From a virus, in the IMG/VR virus record IMGVR_UViG_3300032050_000075, positions 1 to 64,000 of that record: a DNA stretch of 64,000 nt; one strand, written 5' to 3'. The notes beneath the pieces were generated by a model. It was not told where the DNA came from, searched no databases, and worked only from the letters and a program-made list of their open reading frames with translations. Positions 13,902 through 22,277 of this stretch are shown piece by piece; the first letter of the stretch is position 1, and the number at the start of each line of letters is the position of its first letter. Both the position numbers and the translations under genes were made by a program.

Positions 13902-15071
13902 ATGGCACAAGTAAATTTAAATACTTCAGAACTTAAGGGTTTTATTAATCATATTGTATCTAATAATAGATATCTTCAGCAGAATGGAAAGATTCCAGTA
14001 GCTGTTGCTGTAGAGGGTGAAGCAGGTATCGGTAAGACAAGTACTATTCTAGAAATAGGTAAAGAACTAGGTCTGCATGTTGTAAAGTTAAATCTTGCAC
14101 AGATAGAAGAGATCGGTGACTTGACCGGTTTTCCAATGAAGGAATTTGAGATTAAGAAAGATGATGTAACTAAATGGGTTCCTGAGAATACTTTGCCTTT
14201 GTATATCCAGAACAAGTATATTCCAACAGGTGAAAAGAGAATGACTCATGCTGCACCAGAATGGATTCAAGGCAAAGGTGAGGGTGGTATTCTTATCTTA
14301 GATGACTATACTCGTGCTGATTCTAGATTCCTACAGGCTTGTATGGATTTGATTGACCGTCAAGAATATATTTCATGGAAGCTTCCAAAAGACTGGCACA
14401 TTATCTTGACTACGAATCCTGACAATGGTGATTACAATGTAACATCTATTGACGTTGCACAAAAGACTCGTTTCATTACAGCTAATCTTAAGTTTGATAT
14501 TGATTGCTGGGCTAAATGGGCAGAGTCTGCAAACCTAGATACTCGTTGTATCAATTTCTTACTGCTAAATCCAGAGTTGGTAAACAAAGAAACCAATGCT
14601 CGTAGTATTACTACATTCTTTAACTCTATTAGCAGCTTTGATTCTTTTGAGAAAAATCTTCCAATGATTCAGTTTATTGCAGAAGGTTCTGTAGGAGATA
14701 CATTCGGTACAATGTTTACCATGTTCATCAACAATAGACTTGACAAGATGATTTCTCCTAATCAGATTCTCCTGAATCAAAATTGGGATACTGTAAAGTC
14801 TGAGTTGTATGAAACAATCGGTACAGGTCCTGGATATCGTGCTGACATTGCAAGTGTTCTAGCTACTCGCCTCATTAATTATACTGTTAACTATAGTAAT
14901 ACAGAGGCAATAACAGATAAGATTCTAGAGCGCGTAAAGAATATTGTAACGTCTGATGTATTTACTAATGACATTAAATATCACATCATCAAGAATGTAA
15001 TTAATGGCAACAAAACCAAGTTTACTAAGCTGATGATGGATCCTGAAATTGTTAAAATGGCTGTAAAATAA
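13902..15071 (+). CDS. MoxR-like AAA+ ATPase
   Basis: The 389-aa protein has Walker A GEAGIGKT at residues 39-46, Walker B-type ILILDDYTRAD at about 127-137 and a sensor-1 strand IILTTNPDN at about 168-176, in the order expected of a MoxR-type AAA+ ATPase. It starts one base after the VWA/metallopeptidase gene. In bacteria such ATPase-VWA pairs act as chaperones that load metals or remodel protein complexes. Here a replication-complex or host-protein target is possible. Confidence 0.82.
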   Translation: MAQVNLNTSELKGFINHIVSNNRYLQQNGKIPVAVAVEGEAGIGKTSTILEIGKELGLHVVKLNLAQIEEIGDLTGFPMKEFEIKKDDVTKWVPENTLPLYIQNKYIPTGEKRMTHAAPEWIQGKGEGGILILDDYTRADSRFLQACMDLIDRQEYISWKLPKDWHIILTTNPDNGDYNVTSIDVAQKTRFITANLKFDIDCWAKWAESANLDTRCINFLLLNPELVNKETNARSITTFFNSISSFDSFEKNLPMIQFIAEGSVGDTFGTMFTMFINNRLDKMISPNQILLNQNWDTVKSELYETIGTGPGYRADIASVLATRLINYTVNYSNTEAITDKILERVKNIVTSDVFTNDIKYHIIKNVINGNKTKFTKLMMDPEIVKMAVK

Positions 15072-15077
15072 TAAGCT

Positions 15078-16166
15078 ATGCAGAGAAGCATAAAATTAAC
15101 AGAAGAACAATTAGATAGATTAAAGTTTATTGAAGGGTCTGGCCTATTGGTCAGACCCGGTAATTATTATAATATCCACTTTGTTAATGGGGATACTTAT
15201 AGTAAGATATATAAAATGTTTACGGCGTATACAGACATAAGCAGTATACCTAAAGATGCAAAAGGATTTATCCTACCAAAAAATAACCTTAAGAAGGATG
15301 ACATCAAAGAAATCTGTAAGCGTTATGATTTGAAGATTACTACTGATATCAGCAAAGCAGATTTCTTTATTGGCAATGATCATGTATCCGCATATTGCTC
15401 AATGTATGACTATACTGTGGATTCTAGGGCATTGATGTGTCAAGCATATATTAATCTGTTTGATTATGAGCATTGTGGTCCTAAGATAAAAAATGAGTTT
15501 ATAAACTTCATGTCATCATTAGCAGGAATAACTCCCGATCTTCTTAATGAGCAGACTTCTATTGCATATACTAAAGAAATCAATACCAGATATGAAGACT
15601 GGACTATGTATGCTACTGAAGGTAAAAGTAATTATATTACGGATGAGGGTATTTATATTCTATATAACATGCTCTCTAGAAAGGTTCCAGTAGTAAGCGT
15701 AGATAGTTTGTTCAAGGGTATAGATAAAGTTACTATAGATAAGGACATCTATGATACGTTAGTTATGATGTTTAAAGGAACAGATGATGATAAAGCCGTG
15801 GCAATCAACATGTTATATAATTGTAACATTGATGCTTCTCTCTATTATATCTGGAAATTAATAAATGATTTGTCATATGTTATTGTGTATTATAAACATC
15901 GTAATACTAAGGCGCATAAGACATTCATGGAATCTATTATGAAGCTTCAGCATTTAGATAATATAGAAGCAATAGCTTTATTTAAAGAAAAGAATTGCTT
16001 GACTAAAGAAATCTATGAGGATCTGTCTAGCAAAATACTTAACAGAGTTAATAGCTATGGTATAATTGAGGAGACAAAACGTAATAATGTTTTGAATATA
16101 TCAATTGATATTATACCATACGAAATCTTTATGGAAATAACTAAACCCGAAGAAGTAGATGTTTGA
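15078..16166 (+). CDS. Hypothetical 362-aa protein, possible BRCT-like segment
   Basis: No family is clearly recognised. Residues about 60-96 (AKGFILPKNNLKKDDIKEI, then KRYDLKITTDISKADFFIGND) have the strand-helix-strand-strand spacing of a BRCT-like domain. The remainder is helical, with a middle region (ITDEGIYILYNMLSRKVPVV) and a long helical C-terminus. It follows the ATPase by 6 bases and overlaps the PDDEXK nuclease by 8 bases, so it may link the AAA+/VWA pair with recombination. The BRCT idea is tentative. Confidence 0.6.
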   Translation: MQRSIKLTEEQLDRLKFIEGSGLLVRPGNYYNIHFVNGDTYSKIYKMFTAYTDISSIPKDAKGFILPKNNLKKDDIKEICKRYDLKITTDISKADFFIGNDHVSAYCSMYDYTVDSRALMCQAYINLFDYEHCGPKIKNEFINFMSSLAGITPDLLNEQTSIAYTKEINTRYEDWTMYATEGKSNYITDEGIYILYNMLSRKVPVVSVDSLFKGIDKVTIDKDIYDTLVMMFKGTDDDKAVAINMLYNCNIDASLYYIWKLINDLSYVIVYYKHRNTKAHKTFMESIMKLQHLDNIEAIALFKEKNCLTKEIYEDLSSKILNRVNSYGIIEETKRNNVLNISIDIIPYEIFMEITKPEEVDV

Positions 16167-17118
16167 TCCACAAGCAGAAGAAAGATTTTATGAGAACAGG
16201 TTTCATTTCAGTTATTCTGGATTAAATAAGTTATTGTATTCACCATCTATATTCTATAAGCATTACATTCTAAATCAGCAGGACGACAGAACAGATACGC
16301 ATCTTGTAGAGGGCAGGCTATTGCATTGCCTTCTGCTTGATGCAGAATCATTCAATAAGCAATTTATTCTTGCTTCTGGTTCTGTACCTACAGGTCCAAC
16401 CAAACAGGTAATAGATCGTGTATTTAGAAGTGCTGTAGAGCAGAGACGTGCAGATGAATCAATGTCAAGTTTTCAGAGCGAAATACTTGACATATTGAAA
16501 GACATTAACTTTCATCAAAGACTGAAGACTGATGAACAAAGACTGGAAAAAATCCTTACCGAAGATGCAATTGCATATTTTGAATTCCTGAAGAACAGAT
16601 CAGGTAAGGATATTATTGATGAAGATATGTACACCAAGGCTAAAGAATCCGTTGAGATGATTAGAAATAATCAATTAGCAATGGATGCTTTGTCTGGTGA
16701 CCATGTAGAAAGCGAGGTCCCGTTAAATTGTACAATTAATGATTATCCCTTTGGTATTAAAGGTATTGTAGATAGAATTATAATAAGGGATTCTAAGGTC
16801 ACAATTTGCGACCTTAAAACTACTGGTAAGACTGTTAGTGAGTTTGCAGATACTGTTGATTACTATAACTATTGGATGCAAGCAGCAATGTATGTGGAAC
16901 TAGTTGCCTGCACAAAGCAAATAGATCCAACAGAAATTGATTTCAATTTTTTAGTAATTGATAAATATCAGCAGATATATGTGTTTGATGTTGAAAAAAA
17001 TACTATGTTATTATGGAGAGAAAAACTTAAAGACAAACTTGAAATAGCTAAATATCATTATAATAATAGATATTACGCTTTACCATATGAGTTTGCAACA
17101 GGTAAAATCACCCTATAA
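16159..17118 (+). CDS. PD-(D/E)XK family exonuclease
   Basis: The 319-aa protein shows the phage RecE/Cas4-like PDDEXK pattern: FSYSGLNKLLYSPSIFYKHY near residues 17-36, GRLLH at 52-56 with His56, Asp205 in GIVDRI, and Asp218-Leu-Lys220 in ICDLKTTG, followed by YYNYWMQAAMYVEL. The enzyme probably degrades one DNA strand to make single-stranded ends for the Sak4-SSB system encoded upstream. The start overlaps the preceding gene by 8 bases. Confidence 0.82.
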   Translation: MFDPQAEERFYENRFHFSYSGLNKLLYSPSIFYKHYILNQQDDRTDTHLVEGRLLHCLLLDAESFNKQFILASGSVPTGPTKQVIDRVFRSAVEQRRADESMSSFQSEILDILKDINFHQRLKTDEQRLEKILTEDAIAYFEFLKNRSGKDIIDEDMYTKAKESVEMIRNNQLAMDALSGDHVESEVPLNCTINDYPFGIKGIVDRIIIRDSKVTICDLKTTGKTVSEFADTVDYYNYWMQAAMYVELVACTKQIDPTEIDFNFLVIDKYQQIYVFDVEKNTMLLWREKLKDKLEIAKYHYNNRYYALPYEFATGKITL

Positions 17119-17120
17119 AA

Positions 17121-17672
17121 ATGGTAACTAAACTGTATACTGAATATATCCAAAAGTCTAGATTATTTATATATCCTCTTTTGGATATTAGAAAAGGTTC
17201 TGAGGCTGTTCCAATTGAGAGTTATATCAGTTGGACTGGTCTTCATGATCCTGAAGATATGAAGTTTGTATGTGTATATCACTTGAGGGACGATGATGTA
17301 TTTAGAAGATTTGAAAAGAATAAACTTACCAGCAATAAACTTTTCCATTCTTTCTACGAAACAACAAACGATGAGGGTGTGTATGTTTTTGATATGTCTA
17401 GTTATAAATATGACTGGGAACAATTCTTAGCCGGTCGGTATTCTCATATGACTACTGATACTAAGAATAAAGTACTTAAGTTTTTTATGGCTAATAAGTC
17501 TAATTATCATCAAATAAACAGCTATCTAAATCCCGAAATTTACTATGAGCAATATGCTAACTTACTGAATGTCAGTGAAAAGATCCTACGTGATGTTGGC
17601 GAGTTATGTTCAAAGCCAGATTTAAAGAAAGAAAATTTGAAAGCAAAGGTTAAATCTATATCTTTGTTCTAG
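17121..17672 (+). CDS. Hypothetical 183-aa protein
   Basis: Starts 2 bases after the nuclease stop. The first two thirds mix strands and aromatic residues (YIQKSRLFIYPLLDIR, MKFVCVYHLRDDDVF, VYVFDMSSYKYDWEQF); the last third is helical and basic. No motif or family recognised. It is co-linear with recombination and replication genes and ends at TAG, 18 bases before the next start. Confidence 0.6.
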   Translation: MVTKLYTEYIQKSRLFIYPLLDIRKGSEAVPIESYISWTGLHDPEDMKFVCVYHLRDDDVFRRFEKNKLTSNKLFHSFYETTNDEGVYVFDMSSYKYDWEQFLAGRYSHMTTDTKNKVLKFFMANKSNYHQINSYLNPEIYYEQYANLLNVSEKILRDVGELCSKPDLKKENLKAKVKSISLF

Positions 17673-17690
17673 TATCCTTAAAAAACCAAC

Positions 17691-18062
17691 ATGAATAATA
17701 TGATGTTATTTACGTCTAGTTGGAAAAACAACCAGACGTTTAAAATGATTCCTGCAACGGAAGACTGTCCATTTGTAGAATGTATCTTTGATTCACAGCT
17801 AAAAGTCTTGGCTGTTATCGGTAAGAACAAGAAAGATCAATTCCATTTAATCACAAAGCTAGATGCTAATGGTGATCCAGAACCTAGGAAGAATCCTAAG
17901 TCTGCAGATAAAATGGTTAAAGAAGAAAGAAGAACTCTTGAAACATACCAAGAGTATTATTTAGAAGAGAGATCTGATATTGAAGCATTTGTAAATCATT
18001 TTGCTTTTAACTCAGACAAGTATGACTTTAAAAAGTTTTTTGAAACAGCGGTAACGGAATAA
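17691..18062 (+). CDS. Hypothetical 123-aa protein
   Basis: A mixed alpha/beta protein with strands in the first half (FVECIFDSQLKVLAVIGK) and a charged helical second half (KEERRTLETYQEYYLEERSD). It sits 6 bases before the DNA polymerase gene. No family is recognised; a polymerase accessory role is possible from position only. Confidence 0.6.
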   Translation: MNNMMLFTSSWKNNQTFKMIPATEDCPFVECIFDSQLKVLAVIGKNKKDQFHLITKLDANGDPEPRKNPKSADKMVKEERRTLETYQEYYLEERSDIEAFVNHFAFNSDKYDFKKFFETAVTE

Positions 18063-18068
18063 TAACTA

Positions 18069-20057
18069 ATGAATCATTGGATTATAGACTATGAGACATT
18101 AGTAGATTGTACTGTTTTATGTGCTCAGCACTATAAAGATCCTGAAGATTTAAGGGTATTCGTTGTATCTAGGCTTCGTAATGATATACAGAAGCTATAT
18201 CTATTCCTTGTAGATAATGTACTTGATGACGAGTTCCATATCAGCTTTAATGGTATTGGATTCGATAATCAGATTACTTCATTTATAATGAACCGTTTTG
18301 GTATTGGTATTTATGATACCATGAACGGTGAACATATAGCTGCTGAAATATATGAAGAGGCACAGAGGATAATCACTGAACAAGATTTTAAGCCGACTTG
18401 GAAGAACAATGTAATTAATACCATTGATCTATATAAGTTGAATCACTGGGATAATCCTGCAAAGAAATCTAGTTTAAAGTGGATACAGTATAGCATGGAT
18501 TGGTATAACATTCAAGAGATGCCAATTCATCATACAACGTCTATAACAAAACAAGAACAGCTAGATACTATTATTCAGTATTGTATTAATGACGTTAAGT
18601 CCACTACTAAGATATATCAGCTTAGCAAGAGTCAGATAGCTTTACGGAAAGCACTGACAAAGGAATATGATATTGATATGTTTAGTGCTTCTGAACCTAG
18701 GATTTCTAAGCTTTTATTTATGCACTTCTTGAGTAAGAAGACTGGTATAAATAAGTATGAGCTGAATCAACTTAGGACAAGAAGAGAAACAATACGGATA
18801 GGTGATATCATACTGCCATACATTAAGTTTAAACATCCTGAATTTAAGAGTGTGCTAGATAAGTTTAAATCCATAGTTCTTGATACAAGAAATACAAAGG
18901 GTGGATTTAAATATTCTATTACACATAAGGGTGTTAAAACTGACTTTGGTCTTGGCGGTGTTCATGGTGCAACATCTCCAGGTATCTATGAGGCTAAAGA
19001 TGGGATGATTATAATGACGTCAGACGTTACTAGTTTCTATCCTAATCTAGCCATCATGAATAAATGGTCTCCAGCACATCTACCTAAGGAAGAATTTTGT
19101 GAGCAGTACCAATGGTTCTTTGAGGAAAGGAAAAAGATACCGAAGAAAGATCCTAGAAATTATGTTTATAAGATCATTCTGAATAGTACCTATGGTCTTA
19201 GCAATGACGAGAATAGCTTTTTGTATGATCCTGAGTTTACTATGCGTATTACTGTAAATGGCCAGCTTTGTTTGACCATGTTATATGAAATGCTTAGCAC
19301 TGGAATTCCCGGATCAATTCCTATTATGCAGAATACAGATGGTCTTGAGATGATGATACCAGCACATTACAAAGACAAGTATCTAGAAATCTGTGCAGAA
19401 TGGGAGAAACTAACGAAGCTAAGTCTAGAGCATGACCAGTACAATAAACTGATTCTTGCTGATGTAAATAATTACATTGCTGTACATAAAACTAAATCAT
19501 GTTCCAAGGAAGAGTGGGAAAACTTGAGGTCGCAAAGTCCACATTATATATTTACCCAAGACAAAGATTGCTATTATTATAACGCAACTAAGTGCAAGGG
19601 TAGATTTGAATTTTCGGATCTAGCTCTTCATAAAAACAAAAGTTTCCTGATTATTCCTAAAGCTATTTATTATTACTTCGTTCATGATGTACTACCAGAA
19701 CATTATTTACGGGACAATAAAAACATATTTGATTATTGTGCAGGTGTAAAGGCTAAGGGTGACTGGAAGTTTATTGAGACCTGTATCGTAGGGACAGAGA
19801 AAATAAGCAATGAGCTACAGAAAATAGTACGCTACTATGTATCAAATAAAGGATGCAAAATAGTAAAGCGTAACACTATGGACGGTAGAGAAATACAAAC
19901 AGAATCAGGCAGATGGCAGCAGAAAGTATTTAACGAGTATGTAGATCTTCCCTGGTCTGATTATGATCTAAATGAAAAGTATTATATAGATCGTATCTAT
20001 AAAGAGATTAGTAATGTTACTAGTTCTCAAAACCAATATCAATTAACACTTTTTTAG
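18069..20057 (+). CDS. Family B DNA polymerase
   Basis: The 662-aa enzyme contains exonuclease motifs IIDYETL (Asp7, Glu9), FNGIGFDNQ and YCINDVKSTT, and polymerase motifs A (SDVTSFYPNL, Asp319), B (LNSTYGLSND, residues 371-380) and C (QNTDGLEMM, Asp424). Motif C has NTDG rather than the common DTDS, so one of the two usual Asp is replaced by Asn. The protein is short for family B. It replicates the phage genome with the helicase and primase encoded in the same operon. The stop TAG is followed one base later by the next ATG. Confidence 0.9.
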   Translation: MNHWIIDYETLVDCTVLCAQHYKDPEDLRVFVVSRLRNDIQKLYLFLVDNVLDDEFHISFNGIGFDNQITSFIMNRFGIGIYDTMNGEHIAAEIYEEAQRIITEQDFKPTWKNNVINTIDLYKLNHWDNPAKKSSLKWIQYSMDWYNIQEMPIHHTTSITKQEQLDTIIQYCINDVKSTTKIYQLSKSQIALRKALTKEYDIDMFSASEPRISKLLFMHFLSKKTGINKYELNQLRTRRETIRIGDIILPYIKFKHPEFKSVLDKFKSIVLDTRNTKGGFKYSITHKGVKTDFGLGGVHGATSPGIYEAKDGMIIMTSDVTSFYPNLAIMNKWSPAHLPKEEFCEQYQWFFEERKKIPKKDPRNYVYKIILNSTYGLSNDENSFLYDPEFTMRITVNGQLCLTMLYEMLSTGIPGSIPIMQNTDGLEMMIPAHYKDKYLEICAEWEKLTKLSLEHDQYNKLILADVNNYIAVHKTKSCSKEEWENLRSQSPHYIFTQDKDCYYYNATKCKGRFEFSDLALHKNKSFLIIPKAIYYYFVHDVLPEHYLRDNKNIFDYCAGVKAKGDWKFIETCIVGTEKISNELQKIVRYYVSNKGCKIVKRNTMDGREIQTESGRWQQKVFNEYVDLPWSDYDLNEKYYIDRIYKEISNVTSSQNQYQLTLF

Positions 20058-20058
20058 A

Positions 20059-20946
20059 ATGAGCAGAACATTGCCAAGTGGTATAACCCGTTCCTTCTTG
20101 GAGCAGGTTGCAATACCGAATCATGGGGGTAGGTATACTCCCATTAGCCATAAGTCAATTATTGACAAGAGTCTTGAAACAATTGTAAATAAAGGCTTTA
20201 ATATTAAACAGGAACTGTATGCATCTAATGCATCCGGTACTGTTGCTATGGGTAAAATTTTATTGGATTACGGAAGTGATCCAGATTTGAAGATGATGTT
20301 TGTATGGGGTAACTCATATGATAAGTCAACAAGATTTAAGTGCGGCATCGGTGCATATATTGAGAGAACTAACTCTTACATATTTGCAGGACATCTATCC
20401 AACTTTGCTAGAAAGCATACGGGTAATGCTGATCAATTAGCTGTAGAGATGATTGAAACACAATTGAATCAGGCTAATATGTTCTACAATTACTTGTGTA
20501 ATGGTAAGAACCAAATGATTGCCAAAGAGCTTACTGTTAAAGAGATGTCTGAGATTACTGGTAGATTGTTTATTGAAGAGCAAGTTCTTAATAAAGAACA
20601 AGTATCTATGGTAAGGGATCACATTGTTAATGAGGTAGCATTATTTGAAGAATACTCTAAAAATAATTTGTGGAACTTCTATAACAGTATCGGTTATGCA
20701 TTGAAGCATTCTCATCCTAAGACCTGGTTTGAAGATCAGAGCAAAGCATACAGCCACATTCTAAATAATGTTATCAATCAACCTAGTGTTGCAGTAAACA
20801 TTACTCCGTCTGAGACTGAAGAGCAAGTGCCTGATAATCAAATGAATATATTTGATGTCATTGATGAAGCGGAACCTGTTACAAATTCTGATGAGATTCT
20901 TAGTATCTTTGACGATAATAGTCCATTAGAACTTCCTGAACTTTAA
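20059..20946 (+). CDS. DUF932-like phage/plasmid protein
   Basis: The 295-aa protein has the pattern VWGNSYDKSTRFKCGIGAY near residues 83-101, then IFAGHLSNFARKHTG. This matches the DUF932 (phage/plasmid-like) layout, where an NSYDGS-type block precedes a Gly-rich strand and a Lys-His pair. A Gln/Asn-rich helical region follows, and the last 40 residues are acidic and probably unstructured (LSIFDDNSPLELPEL). The role of DUF932 proteins is unknown to me; they lie near replication genes in many phages. Confidence 0.6.
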   Translation: MSRTLPSGITRSFLEQVAIPNHGGRYTPISHKSIIDKSLETIVNKGFNIKQELYASNASGTVAMGKILLDYGSDPDLKMMFVWGNSYDKSTRFKCGIGAYIERTNSYIFAGHLSNFARKHTGNADQLAVEMIETQLNQANMFYNYLCNGKNQMIAKELTVKEMSEITGRLFIEEQVLNKEQVSMVRDHIVNEVALFEEYSKNNLWNFYNSIGYALKHSHPKTWFEDQSKAYSHILNNVINQPSVAVNITPSETEEQVPDNQMNIFDVIDEAEPVTNSDEILSIFDDNSPLELPEL

Positions 20947-20953
20947 TTAACCA

Positions 20954-20978
20954 GGGGAGGGGCATGAAATCCCTCCCC
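20954..20978 (+). other. G/C hairpin holding an in-frame ATG in its loop
   Basis: An 8-bp perfect stem (GGGGAGGG at 20954-20961 with CCCTCCCC at 20971-20978) and a 9-base loop that contains ATG 20964. It lies between the DUF932-like gene and the DUF1599-like gene. There is no U-tract after it, so it may stabilise the mRNA end, pause the polymerase, or hide the ATG. Confidence 0.7.
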
Positions 20979-20993
20979 ATACCTTTAACTGCT

Positions 20994-21404
20994 ATGAACT
21001 TCGAAGATTTTGAACAGATGTCATTGCATAGTCTTGCTGAGATTATGGAAAGATTTCACAAGAAGAATGCTGAATATGCATCTATAGATGATGTATTTTC
21101 TAATTTTAAAAGAGCGGCAGGAGGACTGTCGTACCATTGTAAAGCTGAACAGGTAGCATGGGAATATGCTGTTAAACACCTGCAGTCTGTAAAAGATATG
21201 ATTGCATCAGAGACATCAACGGCTGAGGCAATAGATGAAAAGATCGGTGATGTAATTGCTTATATGCTAATCATAAAGGGTATGTTGTATAAAAGGATTA
21301 ATTATAATCCTAATTATCCGAACTATGAAGGTGGAAGTGATAATCTTTGGAGTATTACCGAATCCTTGCATGATAGATTAATTTATACCCTTAAACCTGA
21401 GTAG
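20994..21404 (+). CDS. DUF1599/MazG-like nucleotide-metabolism protein
   Basis: The start is placed at ATG 20994 rather than ATG 20964, which lies in a hairpin loop and would add ten residues (MKSLPIPLTA) unlike the family. The 136-aa helical protein reads FEQMSLHSLAEIMERFHKK, then NAEYASIDDVFSNFKRAA and IDEKIGDVIAYMLIIKG, the order seen in DUF1599 (nucleotide-modification-associated) proteins, which relate to all-alpha NTP pyrophosphohydrolases. It is paired with a second such gene 5 bases downstream. Confidence 0.65.
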   Translation: MNFEDFEQMSLHSLAEIMERFHKKNAEYASIDDVFSNFKRAAGGLSYHCKAEQVAWEYAVKHLQSVKDMIASETSTAEAIDEKIGDVIAYMLIIKGMLYKRINYNPNYPNYEGGSDNLWSITESLHDRLIYTLKPE

Positions 21405-21409
21405 TAGAT

Positions 21410-21790
21410 ATGAGAGATTATATTCAAATGGTTGGTGACTTCCATACTGTATTTGACCAGAAAGATGGAAACAAACCTAGGCTGATCAGCGCTAATGAAG
21501 GTAAGTTACGATACTCCTTACTTGCAGAAGAGAACAATGAGTACCTAGAGGCAGTAGAAAATGATGACCTAGTTGGAATTGCTGATGCCCTAGGAGATCA
21601 GCTTTATATTATCTATGGTACAATACTAAAGCACGGTCTTCAGCATAAGATTGAGGAAGTCTTTAGAGAAATTCATAGATCTAATATGAGTAAATTGGGT
21701 GCCGATGGTAAACCAATTTATAGAGAAGATGGTAAAATATTAAAAGGTCCTTCGTATTTTCGTCCTGATATTAAAAAAATAATCCAATGA
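21410..21790 (+). CDS. MazG-like / PRA-PH-type NTP pyrophosphohydrolase
   Basis: The 126-aa protein carries LLAEENNEYLEA at about residues 37-48 and IADALGDQLYIIYGTI at about 57-72, the metal-binding Glu-x-x-Glu and Asp-x-x-Asp patterns of all-alpha NTP pyrophosphohydrolases. A flexible C-terminal segment (KLGADGKPIYREDGKILKG) matches Cof-like phage members. It probably cleaves nucleoside triphosphates and so alters the host dNTP or alarmone pool. It overlaps the next gene by 4 bases. Confidence 0.75.
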   Translation: MRDYIQMVGDFHTVFDQKDGNKPRLISANEGKLRYSLLAEENNEYLEAVENDDLVGIADALGDQLYIIYGTILKHGLQHKIEEVFREIHRSNMSKLGADGKPIYREDGKILKGPSYFRPDIKKIIQ

Positions 21791-22071
21791 AAGAACCAAC
21801 AATCCAAATCCATGATTCAAAGAGAAGAATCATGGTAGCTAATGAAGAAACTGGTGAGAAAGAAAGAACAACTGTCTATGGCTATGTTGTAAAAACAGTA
21901 GCTAAAAATGGTCAGATTCTTCAAGTATCCGAAGTATTTAATGACATCAAAGCAGTTAAAACGCACATCAAAGCAATGATGACTGCTTGGTGTTCAGATG
22001 AACTATCTATCACAATCGTTGACAAAACCAAAGAAACTAAGTTTAGCAAGTTTGCTACAACTTTAGTGTAG
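21787..22071 (+). CDS. Hypothetical 94-aa protein, last gene of the + strand operon
   Basis: A basic, beta-rich small protein with segments IQIHDSKRRIMVANEETG, TVYGYVVKTVAKNGQILQVS and a helical middle (IKAVKTHIKAMMTAW). The start overlaps the MazG-like gene by 4 bases. It ends at TAG, 33 bases before a terminator stem that closes the + strand unit. No family recognised. Confidence 0.6.
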   Translation: MKEPTIQIHDSKRRIMVANEETGEKERTTVYGYVVKTVAKNGQILQVSEVFNDIKAVKTHIKAMMTAWCSDELSITIVDKTKETKFSKFATTLV

Positions 22072-22104
22072 TGTTTTAGTTTGTTATTATTTGATTAGGA
22101 GAGG

Positions 22105-22131
22105 CCCCGGGTAATACCGGGGTTTTTCTTT
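22105..22131 (+). terminator. Terminator closing the + strand operon
   Basis: CCCCGG (22105-22110) pairs with CCGGGG (22117-22122) around loop GTAATA and is followed by TTTTTCTTT. It marks the switch between the plus-strand DNA module and the minus-strand virion module. The stop of the minus-strand 47-aa gene lies at the end of the T-tract. Confidence 0.85.
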
Positions 22132-22273
22132 ACCTACCCTGACCGCGATATTTCTTCTTGTAGTTTTTACTGGACTTTAATCCACTGTTTCTACTCTTAG
22201 CTACTACACCTGGTCTTTTTTTTCTTGTGCCTTTAGGTGCAAAGGCATTCTTTACTGATACTGTTTTTGCCAT
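22130..22273 (-). CDS. Small basic protein, 47 aa (last gene of the minus-strand module)
   Basis: ATG at 22273-22271 to TAA at 22132-22130 encodes a very basic peptide: KNAFAPKGTRKKRPGVVAKS, then a Ser/Asn/Lys region, ending KKKYRGQGR. About one third of residues are Lys or Arg. Small proteins with this KKRPGV...KKKYRGQGR layout are familiar from other phages of Bacteroidota, near structural genes. It probably binds nucleic acid or packaged DNA, but this is inference. It is 4 bases downstream of the 1910-aa gene, so it is co-transcribed. Confidence 0.8.
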   Translation of the reverse strand: MAKTVSVKNAFAPKGTRKKRPGVVAKSRNSGLKSSKNYKKKYRGQGR

Positions 22274-22277
22274 TCTA

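Noticed and set aside
20964-20993. Longer N-terminus for the DUF1599-like protein
   Set aside because: The ATG lies in a stable hairpin loop, and the ten extra residues do not look like the family. ATG 20994 fits better.
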